Shown here piece by piece: positions 9,791 through 20,219 of a stretch of DNA of 29,924 bases. The stretch comes from Rhizophlyctis rosea (taxonomy: Eukaryota > Chytridiomycota > Chytridiomycetes > Rhizophlyctidales > Rhizophlyctidaceae). Position numbers and translations under genes: made by a program. The notes under the pieces are model-generated. The model saw only the letters and a list, made by a program, of their open reading frames with translations, ran no database searches and was not told the DNA's origin. Positions within the stretch are counted from its first letter, which is position 1. The number at the start of each line of letters is the position of its first letter. The DNA lies in assembly GCA_027596075.1 (NCBI GenBank), contig JADGJC010000399.1, positions 2,511-32,434 of the forward strand, written 5' to 3'.

Positions 9791-11874
9791 ATGCACATCC
9801 TCACCGCCTTCTCTTTGGCGGCACTCGCCCTACCCCTCGCTGCCAACGCAGCTCCCACAGTCGACACTCGCTTCCCCTATAACGGTCCTATCACCCCCGT
9901 CGGAGACTGGGTTAACAACGCCGTTCAATCCAATGGCAAGGGTTTCCCTCGTCTCGTCGAGCCCCCGGCCGTGACTCCCAGGAAGGAGAACCCGAAGAAC
10001 AACGTCAACGTCATCCAGCTCTCCTACATCCCTGAAGGTATCAACATCCACTACCAAACACCCTTTGGTCTCGGTCAACGCCCCACCATCGAATGGGGTA
10101 CATCGAAGCGTAACCTGGGCCATGTTGCCATTGGGGAGACCAGCACTTATGACCGTACACCTCCGTGCTCTGAGATTGCCGTCACGCAATGCTCGCAGTT
10201 CTTCCATGATGTTCAGATCAAGAACTTGAAGCCCGGCACCAAGTATTATTATAGGATCCCTGCTGCTAATGGCACTACCGAGTCGGATGTTCTGTCCTTC
10301 ACTACCGCCCTCCAGCCGGGGAACAAGAAGTCATTCTCTCTTGCGGTGCTGAATGACATGGGGTACACTAACGCTGGCGGGACGTATAAGAACCTTGTTA
10401 AGGCTGTAAATGACGGTACCGTTTTTGCTTGGCATGGTGGTGATATCAGGTAAGCGCTGCAAGATGATTGCAGACATCGGTACTCCTCATAAATTCCTGC
10501 AACAATGTAATTAACCGTATGACATCTCGTAAACACCAGCTACGCCGACGACTGGTACTCCGGGATCCTCCCCTGTGAAGACGACTGGCCCGTTTGCTAC
10601 GACGGCTCCCGCACCCGTCTCCCTGGCGCCGCCCCTGTCCCGGACGAATACAAAAACACTCCTCTTCCCGCCGGCGAAGTCCCAAACCAAGGCGGTCCCC
10701 AAGGTGGCGACATGAGCGTTATCTACGAATCGAACTGGGACTTGTGGCAACAGTGGATGGGCAAGATCTCTGCGCAAGTGCCGTACATGGTTTTGCCGGG
10801 CAACCATGAAGCTTCTTGCGCGGAGTTTGATGGGGGCAACGGCACGTTGTCTGCTTATTTGAACCATAACCAGCCGAATAGCCATTCTAAGGACTATTTG
10901 ACTTATTACTCTTGCCCGGAGAGTCAGAGAAACTTCACTGCTTTCCAGCACCGTTTTAGGTGATACATCAACTTGAAACGATTTTCCGAATCAAGATTCA
11001 ATGCTGACAATACGCCCGTCCCTTTCAGGATGCCCGGCGAAGAAACCGGCGGAAAGGGTAACTTCTGGTACTCCTTCGAATACGGCCTTGCCCACTTCAT
11101 CTCCATCAACGGCGAGACCGACTTTGCCAAGTCCCCGGAATGGCCGTTCCACTCCGATTTGAAAGGCAATCAGACCTTCCCCAACGCCACTCAAACTTAC
11201 CCTACCGACTCTGGACCTTTCGGTGATGTTGGCAACTATGCTGACAGCAAGACCTACGAGCAGTTGAAGTGGCTTGAGGCGGATTTGCAGAAGATTGACC
11301 GTAAGAAGACTCCATGGTAAGCGCAACACGTCAGCACGTTCCACCACTACCTAGTATGATATCTCACAGTGCGTAATGACGCTCATGCCCCACCTACCAC
11401 AGGGTCATCGCCATGTCCCACCGCCCCATGTACTCCACCCAAGTCTCCTCCTACCAAACCAACATCCGCAACGCCTTCGAAGCCCTTCTCCTTAAATACA
11501 ACGTCGACGTGTACCTCTCCGGCCACATCCACTGGTACGAACGTCTCTACCCTATGTCCGCAAACTCTACCATCGACGCTCACGCTATCATCGACCAACA
11601 CACTTACGTCTCCACTAACACCTCTATGGTCCACATTATCAACGGTATGGCTGGTAACATTGAATCCCATTCCACCATTGGGGCTACCACCAAGATCCAG
11701 CCCTACACTGCTGTGTTGAACCAGCACAACTTTGGGTTCTCGAAGTTAACGGTTGTGGATGAGTATAAGCTTAAGTGGGAGTTCATTAAGGGTGAGGATG
11801 GGAAGGTTGGAGATTACGTTGTGATACAGAAGCCCGATGCCAAGACGTCCAGCCCTTGGATCTTCTGGAAATAG
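9791..11874 (+). CDS. Secreted purple acid phosphatase
   Basis: Four exons (9791-10449, 10540-10959, 11029-11316, 11403-11874) encode 612 residues, close to the fungal AphA-type enzymes of about 610. Residues 1-20 form a signal peptide with a cleavage site after LAANA, and about seven N-glycosylation sequons follow. An N-terminal fibronectin-like beta domain precedes the catalytic domain. The purple acid phosphatase motifs are complete: Asp189 (NDMG), GDISYAD with Asp218 and Tyr221, GNHE with Asn308, MSHRPM with His462, and GHIHWYE with His497 and His499. The tyrosine is the charge-transfer ligand of the dinuclear iron-metal centre. The enzyme should release phosphate from organic esters outside the cell or in the wall. 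All introns (90, 69 and 86 nt) have GT-AG ends and there are no lesions. The TATA box and CACGTG box upstream suggest induction by phosphate starvation. Confidence 0.93.
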
Positions 11875-12817
11875 ATGCGCGTTCTGGTGGACTTCATGCT
11901 CTGGATGGGAGCTGTATATGAAGGATAGCGGACTTGTTGTTCGTAGTCCGTGCTATGTCGTCAAAGCATTCTATGGTTGGGGAGCTGATGTCGGACAATC
12001 AGTTATGTAAGTAGAACCTTTTTAGTTGGATTTTTGTAGGTTAGATAGACCCATATATTCGTACCATTTGTATTACACCATTTTTTGATTGGTAGTTGGA
12101 TTTTCGGGGCCACAGAACATATCATGATGCTGGCCCCGCTATACTCTTACTCTTTTCTGAATAGACATCTGTCTCATCTAGCAAGTCTCGATATCATCGT
12201 CAGACAACCAATGCTTTGACCAGAGATTTTCAATGGTGCAAAACCATCAGTGATTTTTGTGCGAGAGGAACAACTTTATTGGCTGCACATATATAGATAG
12301 TCGTTACCTGCGCTGAACCAATTCCCTAACCTAGTAGTAGGTACGTGGTATTTATGAAATACACCTTGTGGGTGGTTGGTTTTCAGGGTCCATCCGATGC
12401 ACCCCATTTTGGACCCGTTTCTGGCCCGGGTGATTTCTTTGCGATGGCCCATTGGCATCGGAGCCTGTGGCGCAACAAAGTGTTACGAGGGCCAAGTCGG
12501 CATCCACAAAGTCGTCAACCATCCTCCTTGTGGCCGCACGGAGGAGGGAGAACAGCCGGCGGGATGCATGTGAACGTGGAAGCCCGGAGATATTTGCAAG
12601 GCGGTTGGAGGAATGGAGCAGTCACTGATGTGAACGCAACTTGAGCTAAAAGAGAGCAAGAGAAAGACCAACGGCTGCCAACCATACCTCAAAAAGGCGG
12701 ACGGCGGATTGTTCCTCTCCACTTTGTTGCCAGCGCACTGTTCGCAACTCGACTTGACGCGTGGTCATCTTGATCTCGAGATAGTTGTCCGTGCAAACAA
12801 ACAACGGCTAGAGAACT
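11875..12817. other. Intergenic region, acid phosphatase to TIR-ankyrin gene
   Basis: About 940 bp containing the 3' end of the phosphatase transcript and the promoter of the TIR-ankyrin gene. I see no gene. Short frames near 12345-12644 lack motifs. No TATA box is evident directly before 12818. Confidence 0.5.
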
Positions 12818-15002
12818 ATGTTCTCCTCTCTGGAAAGTCTCGCCCGTAAGGGTTTCGGCAACAAGAACGGTCTCGGAAACTCGCACGGAAACGCCTCCCG
12901 CACGTCGCTCGACCAAAGTCCCGGTGTCAGCAAGCCCTTCTCCCGCACAGACTCTTTCGAATATACTCTTTCTCCGCCCAGTCCCAGCCGCCCTCATGGA
13001 CCTCGACAGTCTTCCTTGCTCCCGGATACCCCCAACAACGCTGTAGTACCAGATACCCCGCCCCAATCCGCACCTCAATCCCCATCTCAATCGTTGGTCC
13101 AGGCACCCCCGCTTCCTGTACGAGACGTCCGAACCCGCAACCTCCCCTCCTTACCCTCCCCATCAGCTCAAACAGACTTCTACGACAAGCGCAACGAACT
13201 TGAAGCACGCAAATTGCTCCTGGAAGAACGGCGCCTCGAATTCGAGGAAAAGAAGTTCGAATGGGAGGTCCAACATTGGGAAGAGACGCATGTCCGGAAG
13301 GTCCATCACTCCACAACCGGGGATGAAAAGGCTTTGGTCCCTCTTTCCGTGACAGCCTCAGCCGATCGAGTTTCCATTGCCGATGTACAATCTCTCAAAT
13401 CTCTCAACCCCACATCTACGGTGCACAGAAAGGGCTCGGTCCTCCGTTCCAAAACCTTGGGACAGAAGGTGTTTGGAGATGGTAAAACTGTATTCATCAG
13501 CTACTGCTGGAAGAATAGCAAGCGCCAGATGCAGAAGGAACGCAAACCTGCTCCTGTGATCGAGGAAGCAGGTATCTGTGATCCCAGGGAGATCAAAGAC
13601 TACCTTGCTGAACATGGTTTTGATGTATGGCTTGATGTTGAAAGGTTAGGTGATGGACGCCCTCTATATGAAGATTTGGTGAAGGCTCTTGAATCTGGTA
13701 GGACAGCTGTCGTCTCCTGGAATTCACCATGACCGCATTCTAACTCCCATGTCAACAGCCTCGGTCGTAATTGCTTGCGTCAGTGATCAATATGCTCTCA
13801 GTGAGAACTGTCGCCACGAGTTCGACTTCGCCAAACAGACGCTCAAACTTCCCGTGATACCTGTCATCGTTGGGAAAGCCCCAAAAGACAGCAACACCAG
13901 AGAGAAGTGGCGACATGGCCCAATTGGGTTTCAAATGGGGAGCGAATTGTAAGTATTCAAAGGTGACGGAGTTGCTTTCGGTCGTGACGTAATAAGGACC
14001 CCACGTAATCTTATCATCAACAGATACATAGACTGTCGCCAACAGGAGGTCCTTGACGAACGCAAAACCCGCATCGTCAAAGCCATCAAGGATCAACTTC
14101 CCGAGCTTGTCAGCACCGAGGAAGCAACCCAAGAACCAGAGGAAATCACCACCCTGGTCTCAGCAGCAAACGTGGACGGCGACGACATTAGCATCGTCAC
14201 CAGACTTGTCACCGGCGGCGCAGATCTCGCCGAAAGAGACGAAGCAGAAAACACCCCACTGCACATCGCCATCATGCTCGGCAAGGTTGATATCGCAAAA
14301 TACCTTTTAGGAGCAGGCGCAAAAGCCGATCTCAAGAACAACGAAGGAGGCACACCCCTCCACTCCTTCGCCAGCGCTGGTCTAACAAACCAAGAAATTC
14401 TTGACGGCCTGCTCAAAAACGGCGCCACCCTTTCCGACACCAACAACGAAAAAAAGACCCCACTCCACGTTTCCTGCTCCAACGATCACCGCGCCACATC
14501 CTTGATGCTCCTCCACGCAGGCTCGGACCCCTCGCTCATCGACAGCAACGAAAACACCCCGCTCCACTATGCAGCGATGAAGAATGCTGTGGACGTCATG
14601 ATTGCGCTGCTTAGGACCGGAAAATGTGACCTGGAGTTGACTAATGATGATAATGACAGGCCGTTGGATTCGGCTTGCGGGGAGGGTAGTGCGGACGCGG
14701 CATGGCTTTTGTTGACTAGTGGGGCGAAGCTTGTGCATCCGGATTTGGCGTGGGAGGGGATGGATGAGAAGTTGGGGAATAAGCCTGTTGAGAAGGAGGA
14801 GGAAGAAGAAACTAAGGAGGAGGCGAAGCGTGATGGTGACGAGAATACGGAGGTGGAGAAGGCGGAAGGTGAAAAGAAGAAGGACGAAAAGCCTGAGGGC
14901 CAGGAAGAAACTGCCACTGCTGCTGAACACACCGAGACCGAAGAGAATGACGACGACGACGATGACGACGACGAGGATGATGACGACGATGACGACGATG
15001 AT

Positions 15003-15035
<33 letters not shown>

Positions 15036-16768
15036 GACGATGATGATGACGATGATGATGACGACGACAACGACTCCGACGCCTCTTCCGAAGGCGACAT
15101 CCAATGGCCCCTCCTAGCTCTCGCAGCCTCCAGCGGCAGCCTCGACACAATCCGCGTCCTCCTCTCCTTCTCCTGTCCCATCCACCACCCAAACGCCACC
15201 TGGCAAGGCGTCCACGCCGCCGCCTCCAACGCCAACGTAGCCATCACTGAAATCCTCCTCGAAAACGGCGCCGAAATCGAAGAGCGTGACGACGAAGGGT
15301 GGACTCCGCTTGCGTATGCTGTCAATTACGGACAATTGGAGATGGCGAGGTTTTTGTTGGGGAAGGGGGCGAATGTGGAAGCTGAGAGTGAAAATGGGTA
15401 TACGCCGCTTTGTACGGCGGTTGAGACTGAGGATGCTGCAGAAATGATTAAAGTACTGGTTGAGGCTGGAGCGAAGTTGGAGAAGAAGGTCTTGGTTGAT
15501 GATAGTGAGTATGATGATTCCTTCAAAAAGCCACACGCTCTCTTTTGAAATTGGGGTTCTTATATCTAACGCATTCTTTGTCGTGCAGCCATGATGACGC
15601 CCCTTTGTATCGCTGCAAAGGCCGGAGCGGGACATGGCGAAAACATCGAAGCCCTCCTGAAAGCCGGTGCACAAATTGAAGGCGGTCCCGATCCAGAGAT
15701 TACTCCATTATATGGTACGTTTCCGGCTTTTATCCTCCACTTCACATCGGAAATCCATTCTATTCTTCTCCAACAAATGGCACAAAATTTCTCACTCCAT
15801 TTGCTCCACCCCAACAGTTGCCGCCCACTCCGCCGAACTTGAAGCCTGCGAAACCCTCCTTAAAGCTGGCGCAGACATGTACCATGAACTTGAAACAAAA
15901 ACCACTCCCCTCAACATCGCCGCCCGTGGCTGTCGTGTTGATATTCTGAAACTCTTTGCCTCCCACGGAGCCAACTTCCTCCACCCCGACAAGAACGGCT
16001 TCACGCCCCTCATGTGCGCAATGGAGGGCGAAGACGAGACGGACGATGATACGGACGATATCACCCAGACTGTTAAGTTTATTTTGGAGAGAATTCCTGC
16101 TGAGAAGGTTGTTGAGATGAAGGAGCCGGGGACGGGGAGGAATATGGTTGCGATGGCTGCTATTAATGGGCTTGCGGATGTTGTGGAGGAGCTGGTGAAG
16201 ATTGGTGTGCCGGTTGATGAACCTGATAGTGTTGGGTTGACGCCATTGGATCTGGCTATGGAATGTGAATGGGAGCGGAGTGAAAAGGGGAAGCGTGATG
16301 GGAAGAAGAAGGTGTTTGAGATGTTGCAGGGGAAGGGTGGGGTGTTGAAGGAGATTGAGAAGGGGGATGCGGGTGCGCCTAGTGGGTGGTGGGATGAGGA
16401 GTGGGTTGAGTCGGATGGGGACGGGAAGGGGAAATGTGTGATGTATTTCGGAAAGGATGGGAGTATTGAGGGGTGGGGTGATGATACTGTTGCGACGTTT
16501 TTGATCAAAGGTATCGTTTTTAGCTGTAGTTTTCTGGGGCCTTCCCTTATCTTCATCGTGCTTATGATACGTGACATGTTCACCAGGTACAATCAACTAC
16601 GAAACAAACGAGGTGAAATTTCGCGGAACATACAAGCACCACGTGACGGACGTCATTGGGACGTACGACCCAGCCGACCTGTTAATCAAGGGACATTGGT
16701 TGATTCCTGGAAGGGAGGTGAACGAGGCGAATACCGTCGTGCATAAGTACACTGGCCGCTTTTGGTAG
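12818..16768 (+). CDS. TIR-ankyrin repeat protein with C-terminal beta module
   Basis: Six exons (12818-13697, 13759-13948, 14024-15504, 15589-15714, 15818-16510, 16587-16768) give 1183 residues without a lesion. Order: Ser/Pro-rich disordered N-terminus; charged coiled coil at about 121-165; TIR domain at about 222-375 (VFISYCW, FDVWLDVERLGDG, SENCRHEFDFA); about six ankyrin repeats at 398-590; Lys/Glu-rich linker with an Asp tract at about 666-705; about seven more ankyrin repeats; and a beta-rich tail at about 1095-1183 (GTYKHHVTDVIGTY, IKGHWLIPG). Glu314 in RHEFDFA occupies the place of the catalytic Glu of NAD-cleaving TIRs such as SARM1, and DVERLGDG resembles the SARM1 loop DVEKLEAG. 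A cytosolic sensor or scaffold signalling by NAD+ cleavage or TIR assembly is inferred. The architecture resembles animal and microbial innate-immune receptors. The opposing neighbour also carries a TIR-like domain. Confidence 0.88.
14949..15068 (+). repeat. GAC/GAT trinucleotide tract encoding poly-Asp
   Basis: About 40 successive GAC or GAT codons, with a GAG near the start and an AAC near the end, lie between the two ankyrin blocks of the TIR protein. The mixed GAC/GAT usage suggests selection for Asp or age, not a fresh pure microsatellite. It encodes a flexible, highly acidic hinge that could bind Ca2+ or basic partners. Length polymorphism between isolates is likely. Confidence 0.9.
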
Positions 16769-17366
16769 ACGGAAGTAGGATACCCATTATTGGTAATATT
16801 AGATGTATCACAGCGTTTCTGATCAATAGATTTTACGATAAGTTTTGGCAGGGGCTTTCGGAATGCGCCATCAGAATTTGTCTTTTGCAGCTGTTAAGGC
16901 ACTGATTGGGCTCCTCAAAGTGGTCCGTGTTGCGGATGGGTGGACGACATTCTCCTTACCAGCTGAGCCATCTGCGCAAACTGCATTCACCAGCTCAAGA
17001 AGTGTTACTCGCTGTGGCTGTATGCTCGAAAACACCATTTCTTGGAAAAATAACAAGGATGAGCCCATGAAATGAGAATGCGGGCACATTTCATCCAGCG
17101 ACGCAATCAGTTTCGATGTTGGGGACGCACGTCAGCAGCAGCAGGATGCCGGGAGAGTTTTGAGGACCCCAACCGGTCCTGCCCGTACTTGTGTTGCACA
17201 TGAGTAAGACACTCCACTGATGAAAGTGTTGTTCAAGTCCCCCACATACTGTACTCACAACAATCTACGTACAAATAGATTTCCTATCCTCCTGCCACCC
17301 AGCACTAACGTATTCCGCCCACATCGTCAAATCAATCATCCCGCCTCACGAAACATTTACTACTTA
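16769..17366. other. Intergenic region between convergent TIR genes
   Basis: About 600 bp separating the stop of the TIR-ankyrin gene from the distal stop of the opposing TIR-like TPR pseudogene. It should hold the 3' end signals of both. I see no gene. A tRNA A-box-like string on the minus strand near 16965-16985 has no B box or closing acceptor stem and is not called. Confidence 0.5.
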
Positions 17367-19558
17367 CTATTGGAGTCGCCGGTGCCACTTTTCCCTCCGC
17401 ACATTCAACATATCTGGATACATAAAGCTGGCTGGGATGATTCCAGAACCCGCGTGCCAGTGATCCACCGGTTGATTCCACACCCTTTGAAATTCCTCCC
17501 ACTGCTCAACAAATCGTATTATATCAGGACGGACCAACCCAAGCACACGTCGCGCGCGCTCCACACATTCCCGAAATAAGGTTTCTGCATCCTCAATTCC
17601 ATGTCTCTTTCAACAGCTGAGGGCGAGCAGGTTGATGCAGTAGATTGTGTCCGGATGACCATCTCCCAGTACGCGCCGGCTCCTCTCCAGACACTCTGTT
17701 TCCTCCTTCCCTCCCCCGAGCCAACACCGATGATTCGTCCACAACTTCGCCAGATTGTAATTTGCTGTGATCGTGTATGGATGGTCCTCCCCAAATAACC
17801 GTTTGGCCCTCTCCTTGCGCATCTCACCCAACTCCCACCCCACATCCCAGTTGGAATTAGTCGAGCTTGCATCTAGGGAGACGTAATTGAGCGCAACGAG
17901 GAACGTCTGGACATGATCGTCGCCAAATACCCGCTCGCATCCCTTCAGGCATTTCTGATATAAGCGCTCCGACTCCACATACTTTTGCTGTCTTTCGTAG
18001 CAGCCCGCCAGATCAGCCAGTGCGATTAAGGTCGTCTCATCGTCATCTCCCCACGCTTCCTTACTTCTTTCCCAGCAATCTACGTAAATCTCTTCCGCCT
18101 CTGCATATTGTCCTTGCCCCTCCAAAGCAAACCCCACTCTCCCCATGTAAGCTAACCTATCACGAGCATCAATCCCACCCAGCTCATCTGTCACCTCGAC
18201 ACAGTAGCGGTAAAAGTCTTCCGCATCCTTGTTCCCCTACAGTTCACAGACCCGAGCAGCGTCGCCGAAACATATCAACTTCTCGCTAAGTTCTACTCCC
18301 CCACAATTGTCAAGAATTTCGTAGCTGCCACAGATCAAAGATTCCGCCCCCGCCAGCATGCCTTGTTCCGCATATAGGTTACCCAAACGATTCATCCATC
18401 GCCCGTGCTCTACTCTGTCCTTAGCCGCCTGGGATCTATCTAGATATGCTTGGAGACCGCGAACCAGCCAGTCGAATAGTAAGGTCCACACCATGCGGTC
18501 TAGAGCCTGGAACCCAACGCCACGCTTGACGACTACATGAATGGCTTCCAGATCGGAGGCCTTGGTCGCTTGGCTTTCGTCGGATTTAATGCTGGCGATG
18601 GCTTGATGGAAAACGAGGGAATCGTCGGCCAAAAGTTTGCGGAAAGATTGCTGTTCTCCCGGTGGTAAGGCGATGTGAAAGTTTGCTCCGGTGGCTGCAC
18701 AGGCATAGAGTTCGAAGACGCACCAGGCTCGGGTAAGGGTGATGGGGCCATTCCAGGGGGTGCAGATCATCAGGACGTTGTTCATGGCTGATATGGCTTC
18801 AAGAAAACGGTTTGCAACCAGTCTGCTTCGATGGTTAGGCGGTCATTTTGAGGAAGGGAGAATATGTCCAGCCAGATGATGGGATCCTTTATCCTGGCAG
18901 AGTTTTCATCAAAAAAGGTGGTGATGGCGTCCACCACATCCAGGAATCTGTACTGCCACGAATGACTGATAAACCAGGTGGCTCTACTCACCGGGTCCAG
19001 CTTGACAAGTTTGCTGCGGTGTCTGCCCTTTTGCCTATTGCTGAATCCTGAGGGCGTTTGTGAAAAATCACGTGGGCGACGTCTGGCACCGTTGCGGGGC
19101 TTCTGGGCATCGAAGATAAGCTGACAAAGGCTGGATTGGGTATCGGCCGTTCGCGGTATAACGAATTTCTTGCAGACGCTGGCGGTAGATAAGTTGACGA
19201 GAGCGTCACGACCTCCACATTCTTTGACGAAAGATTGTAGAAATGCGAGACTGACCGCGAATATCGGGATCATGCGAATGCGTGAAGAGTCGGACTTCAA
19301 TTTAGCAGCTAGCTCCTCAAAAGGGTTCGACGAGAACATCCACGGTTCCATGAACGGCTTTGAGATTTCTTCTATGAGATGGTGATGCCTATCTACTGGC
19401 CACGCATATGAGATGAAAGGTGGAGAAGTTGTGTAGTTCCTTGGGCTGAGCCATCGTTCTTTGTGATTTGGATCCACCTCTCGCTCCCCATGATCAACAA
19501 CTTCCTTAAATTCATTGTGATTAGCTCTATCTGCACCATTTAGGTGCGGTCCATTCAT
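17367..19558 (-). pseudogene. TIR-like domain plus TPR protein, disrupted
   Basis: From ATG at 19558 to TAG at 17367-17369 one conserved frame spans about 731 codons once one missing base is allowed for. The N-terminal half has TIR-like landmarks: TWFISHSWQYRF, IWLDIFSLPQ, LMICTPW and LTRAWCVFELYA. The C-terminal half has at least five tetratricopeptide repeats of the kinesin-light-chain type, with units ending LFGEDHPYT or VLGDGHPDT. Proteins of this FISHSW/TRAWC-TPR form are familiar from zoosporic fungi and oomycetes. Lesions: a missing base near TTTTCTTGAAG at 18798-18808, an in-frame TAG at 18237-18239 (CEL-stop-GNKDAE) and an in-frame TGA at 17610-17612 inside the last TPR (ALSC-stop-KRHGIEDAE). 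All three segments after the frameshift share one frame. A GTG-initiated extension to 19609 is unlikely for a fungal gene. Probably a decayed signalling or self/non-self recognition gene. Confidence 0.75.
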
Positions 19559-19891
19559 GATTGATACTGAACGAAGGAGAGTAAGCCTGTTATTCCAAAA
19601 CGCGGTCACGGAATGAAGCAGGGCTTACCTTTGAGTCACAAATGAACATATAAAATTTCAAACACCAGCAACACCTCTCCATTTATCCATCAATTCGCGC
19701 ATAACTTGTCTTCCTTGGAAGCTGAGGGCATCTTGGTCCATCTAAGACATGGTGGACTTGTCCCGAGCTTGTGGCAATTGAGGGATTGATAACAATCAGC
19801 CACAAGAAACACAAAGGGGAAAGGAGTACGTACGTCAAGCCCACACAGTTGCTTGTGTAAGGTGTTACGTCAACCAACAAGCCGTAAGCGA

Positions 19892-20219
19892 CCCGATTCT
19901 TGGGCAGATCTCGTTTCGCGGTCCCTCATGCATTTGGCGGTCCCGCGGGTCCTTCTATTACCAGATGACCGTTCCAGACATTTTGGACATTTTTGATGAA
20001 CAAAAGCGGACAGTTTCTCAGTTAGGGTTAGGGTTCTTAATATCAGAGTTAAGTTTAGGCTTAGGTTAGGGTTGGGGGATAGTGAGGGAACTTGACTACT
20101 GGTCTGGTCTAACTATAGGGGGTTTGTAGGGGGACCGCCAAATGCTTGGGAGGACCGCCAAATGCTTTGGGGACTTTGGGGGTTACCGCGAAACGCGGTT
20201 GATCCCGACCCCGATTCTT
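19892..20219. mobile_element. MITE-like element with TIRs and 10-bp target duplication
   Basis: CCCGATTCTT occurs at 19892-19901 and 20210-20219, flanking a ~308-bp segment (19902-20209). The segment's ends are inverted copies: CGTTTCGCGGT at 19912-19922 pairs with ACCGCGAAACG at 20185-20195. Inside these, GCATTTGGCGGTCC at 19930-19943 pairs with two inverted copies at 20132-20145 and 20152-20165. The left end starts GGGCAGATC and the right end, read inward on the other strand, contains GGGATC. There is no coding capacity. Terminal inverted repeats plus a 10-bp duplication fit a non-autonomous Mutator-like element (8-11 bp duplications), but the superfamily is inferred. Confidence 0.6.
20022..20078 (+). 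repeat. Interstitial telomere-like repeat (TTAGGG)
   Basis: TTAGGGTTAGGG at 20022-20033 is followed by degenerate units, ending TTAGGTTAGGGTTGGGGG at 20061-20078. TTAGGG is the telomere unit of most fungi. The tract lies inside the inverted-repeat element, not at a window end, so it is either element sequence or a relic of telomeric DNA inserted at a break. Confidence 0.75.

Noticed and set aside
12345..12644. Overlapping plus-strand frames between the acid phosphatase and TIR-ankyrin genes
   Set aside because: No motif, no conserved start context, and two competing frames over the same bases; more likely untranslated or promoter sequence.
14382..15325. Long minus-strand frames opposite the TIR-ankyrin gene, rich in Ser, Val/Ile or Arg/His
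   Set aside because: They are complements of the GAC/GAT tract and surrounding ankyrin codons; the plus strand carries clear domains.
15760..16596. Minus-strand frames of 266 and 278 codons opposite the last ankyrin block
   Set aside because: Shadows of a real exon; composition (Thr/Pro/His- or Ser-rich) reflects complementary codon bias.
16926..16985. tRNA-like string on the minus strand containing TGGCTCAGCTGGT, a fit to a polymerase III A box
   Set aside because: No B box (GGTTCGA type) follows at a usable distance and no 3' acceptor strand complements GCGCAGA; probably chance or a remnant.
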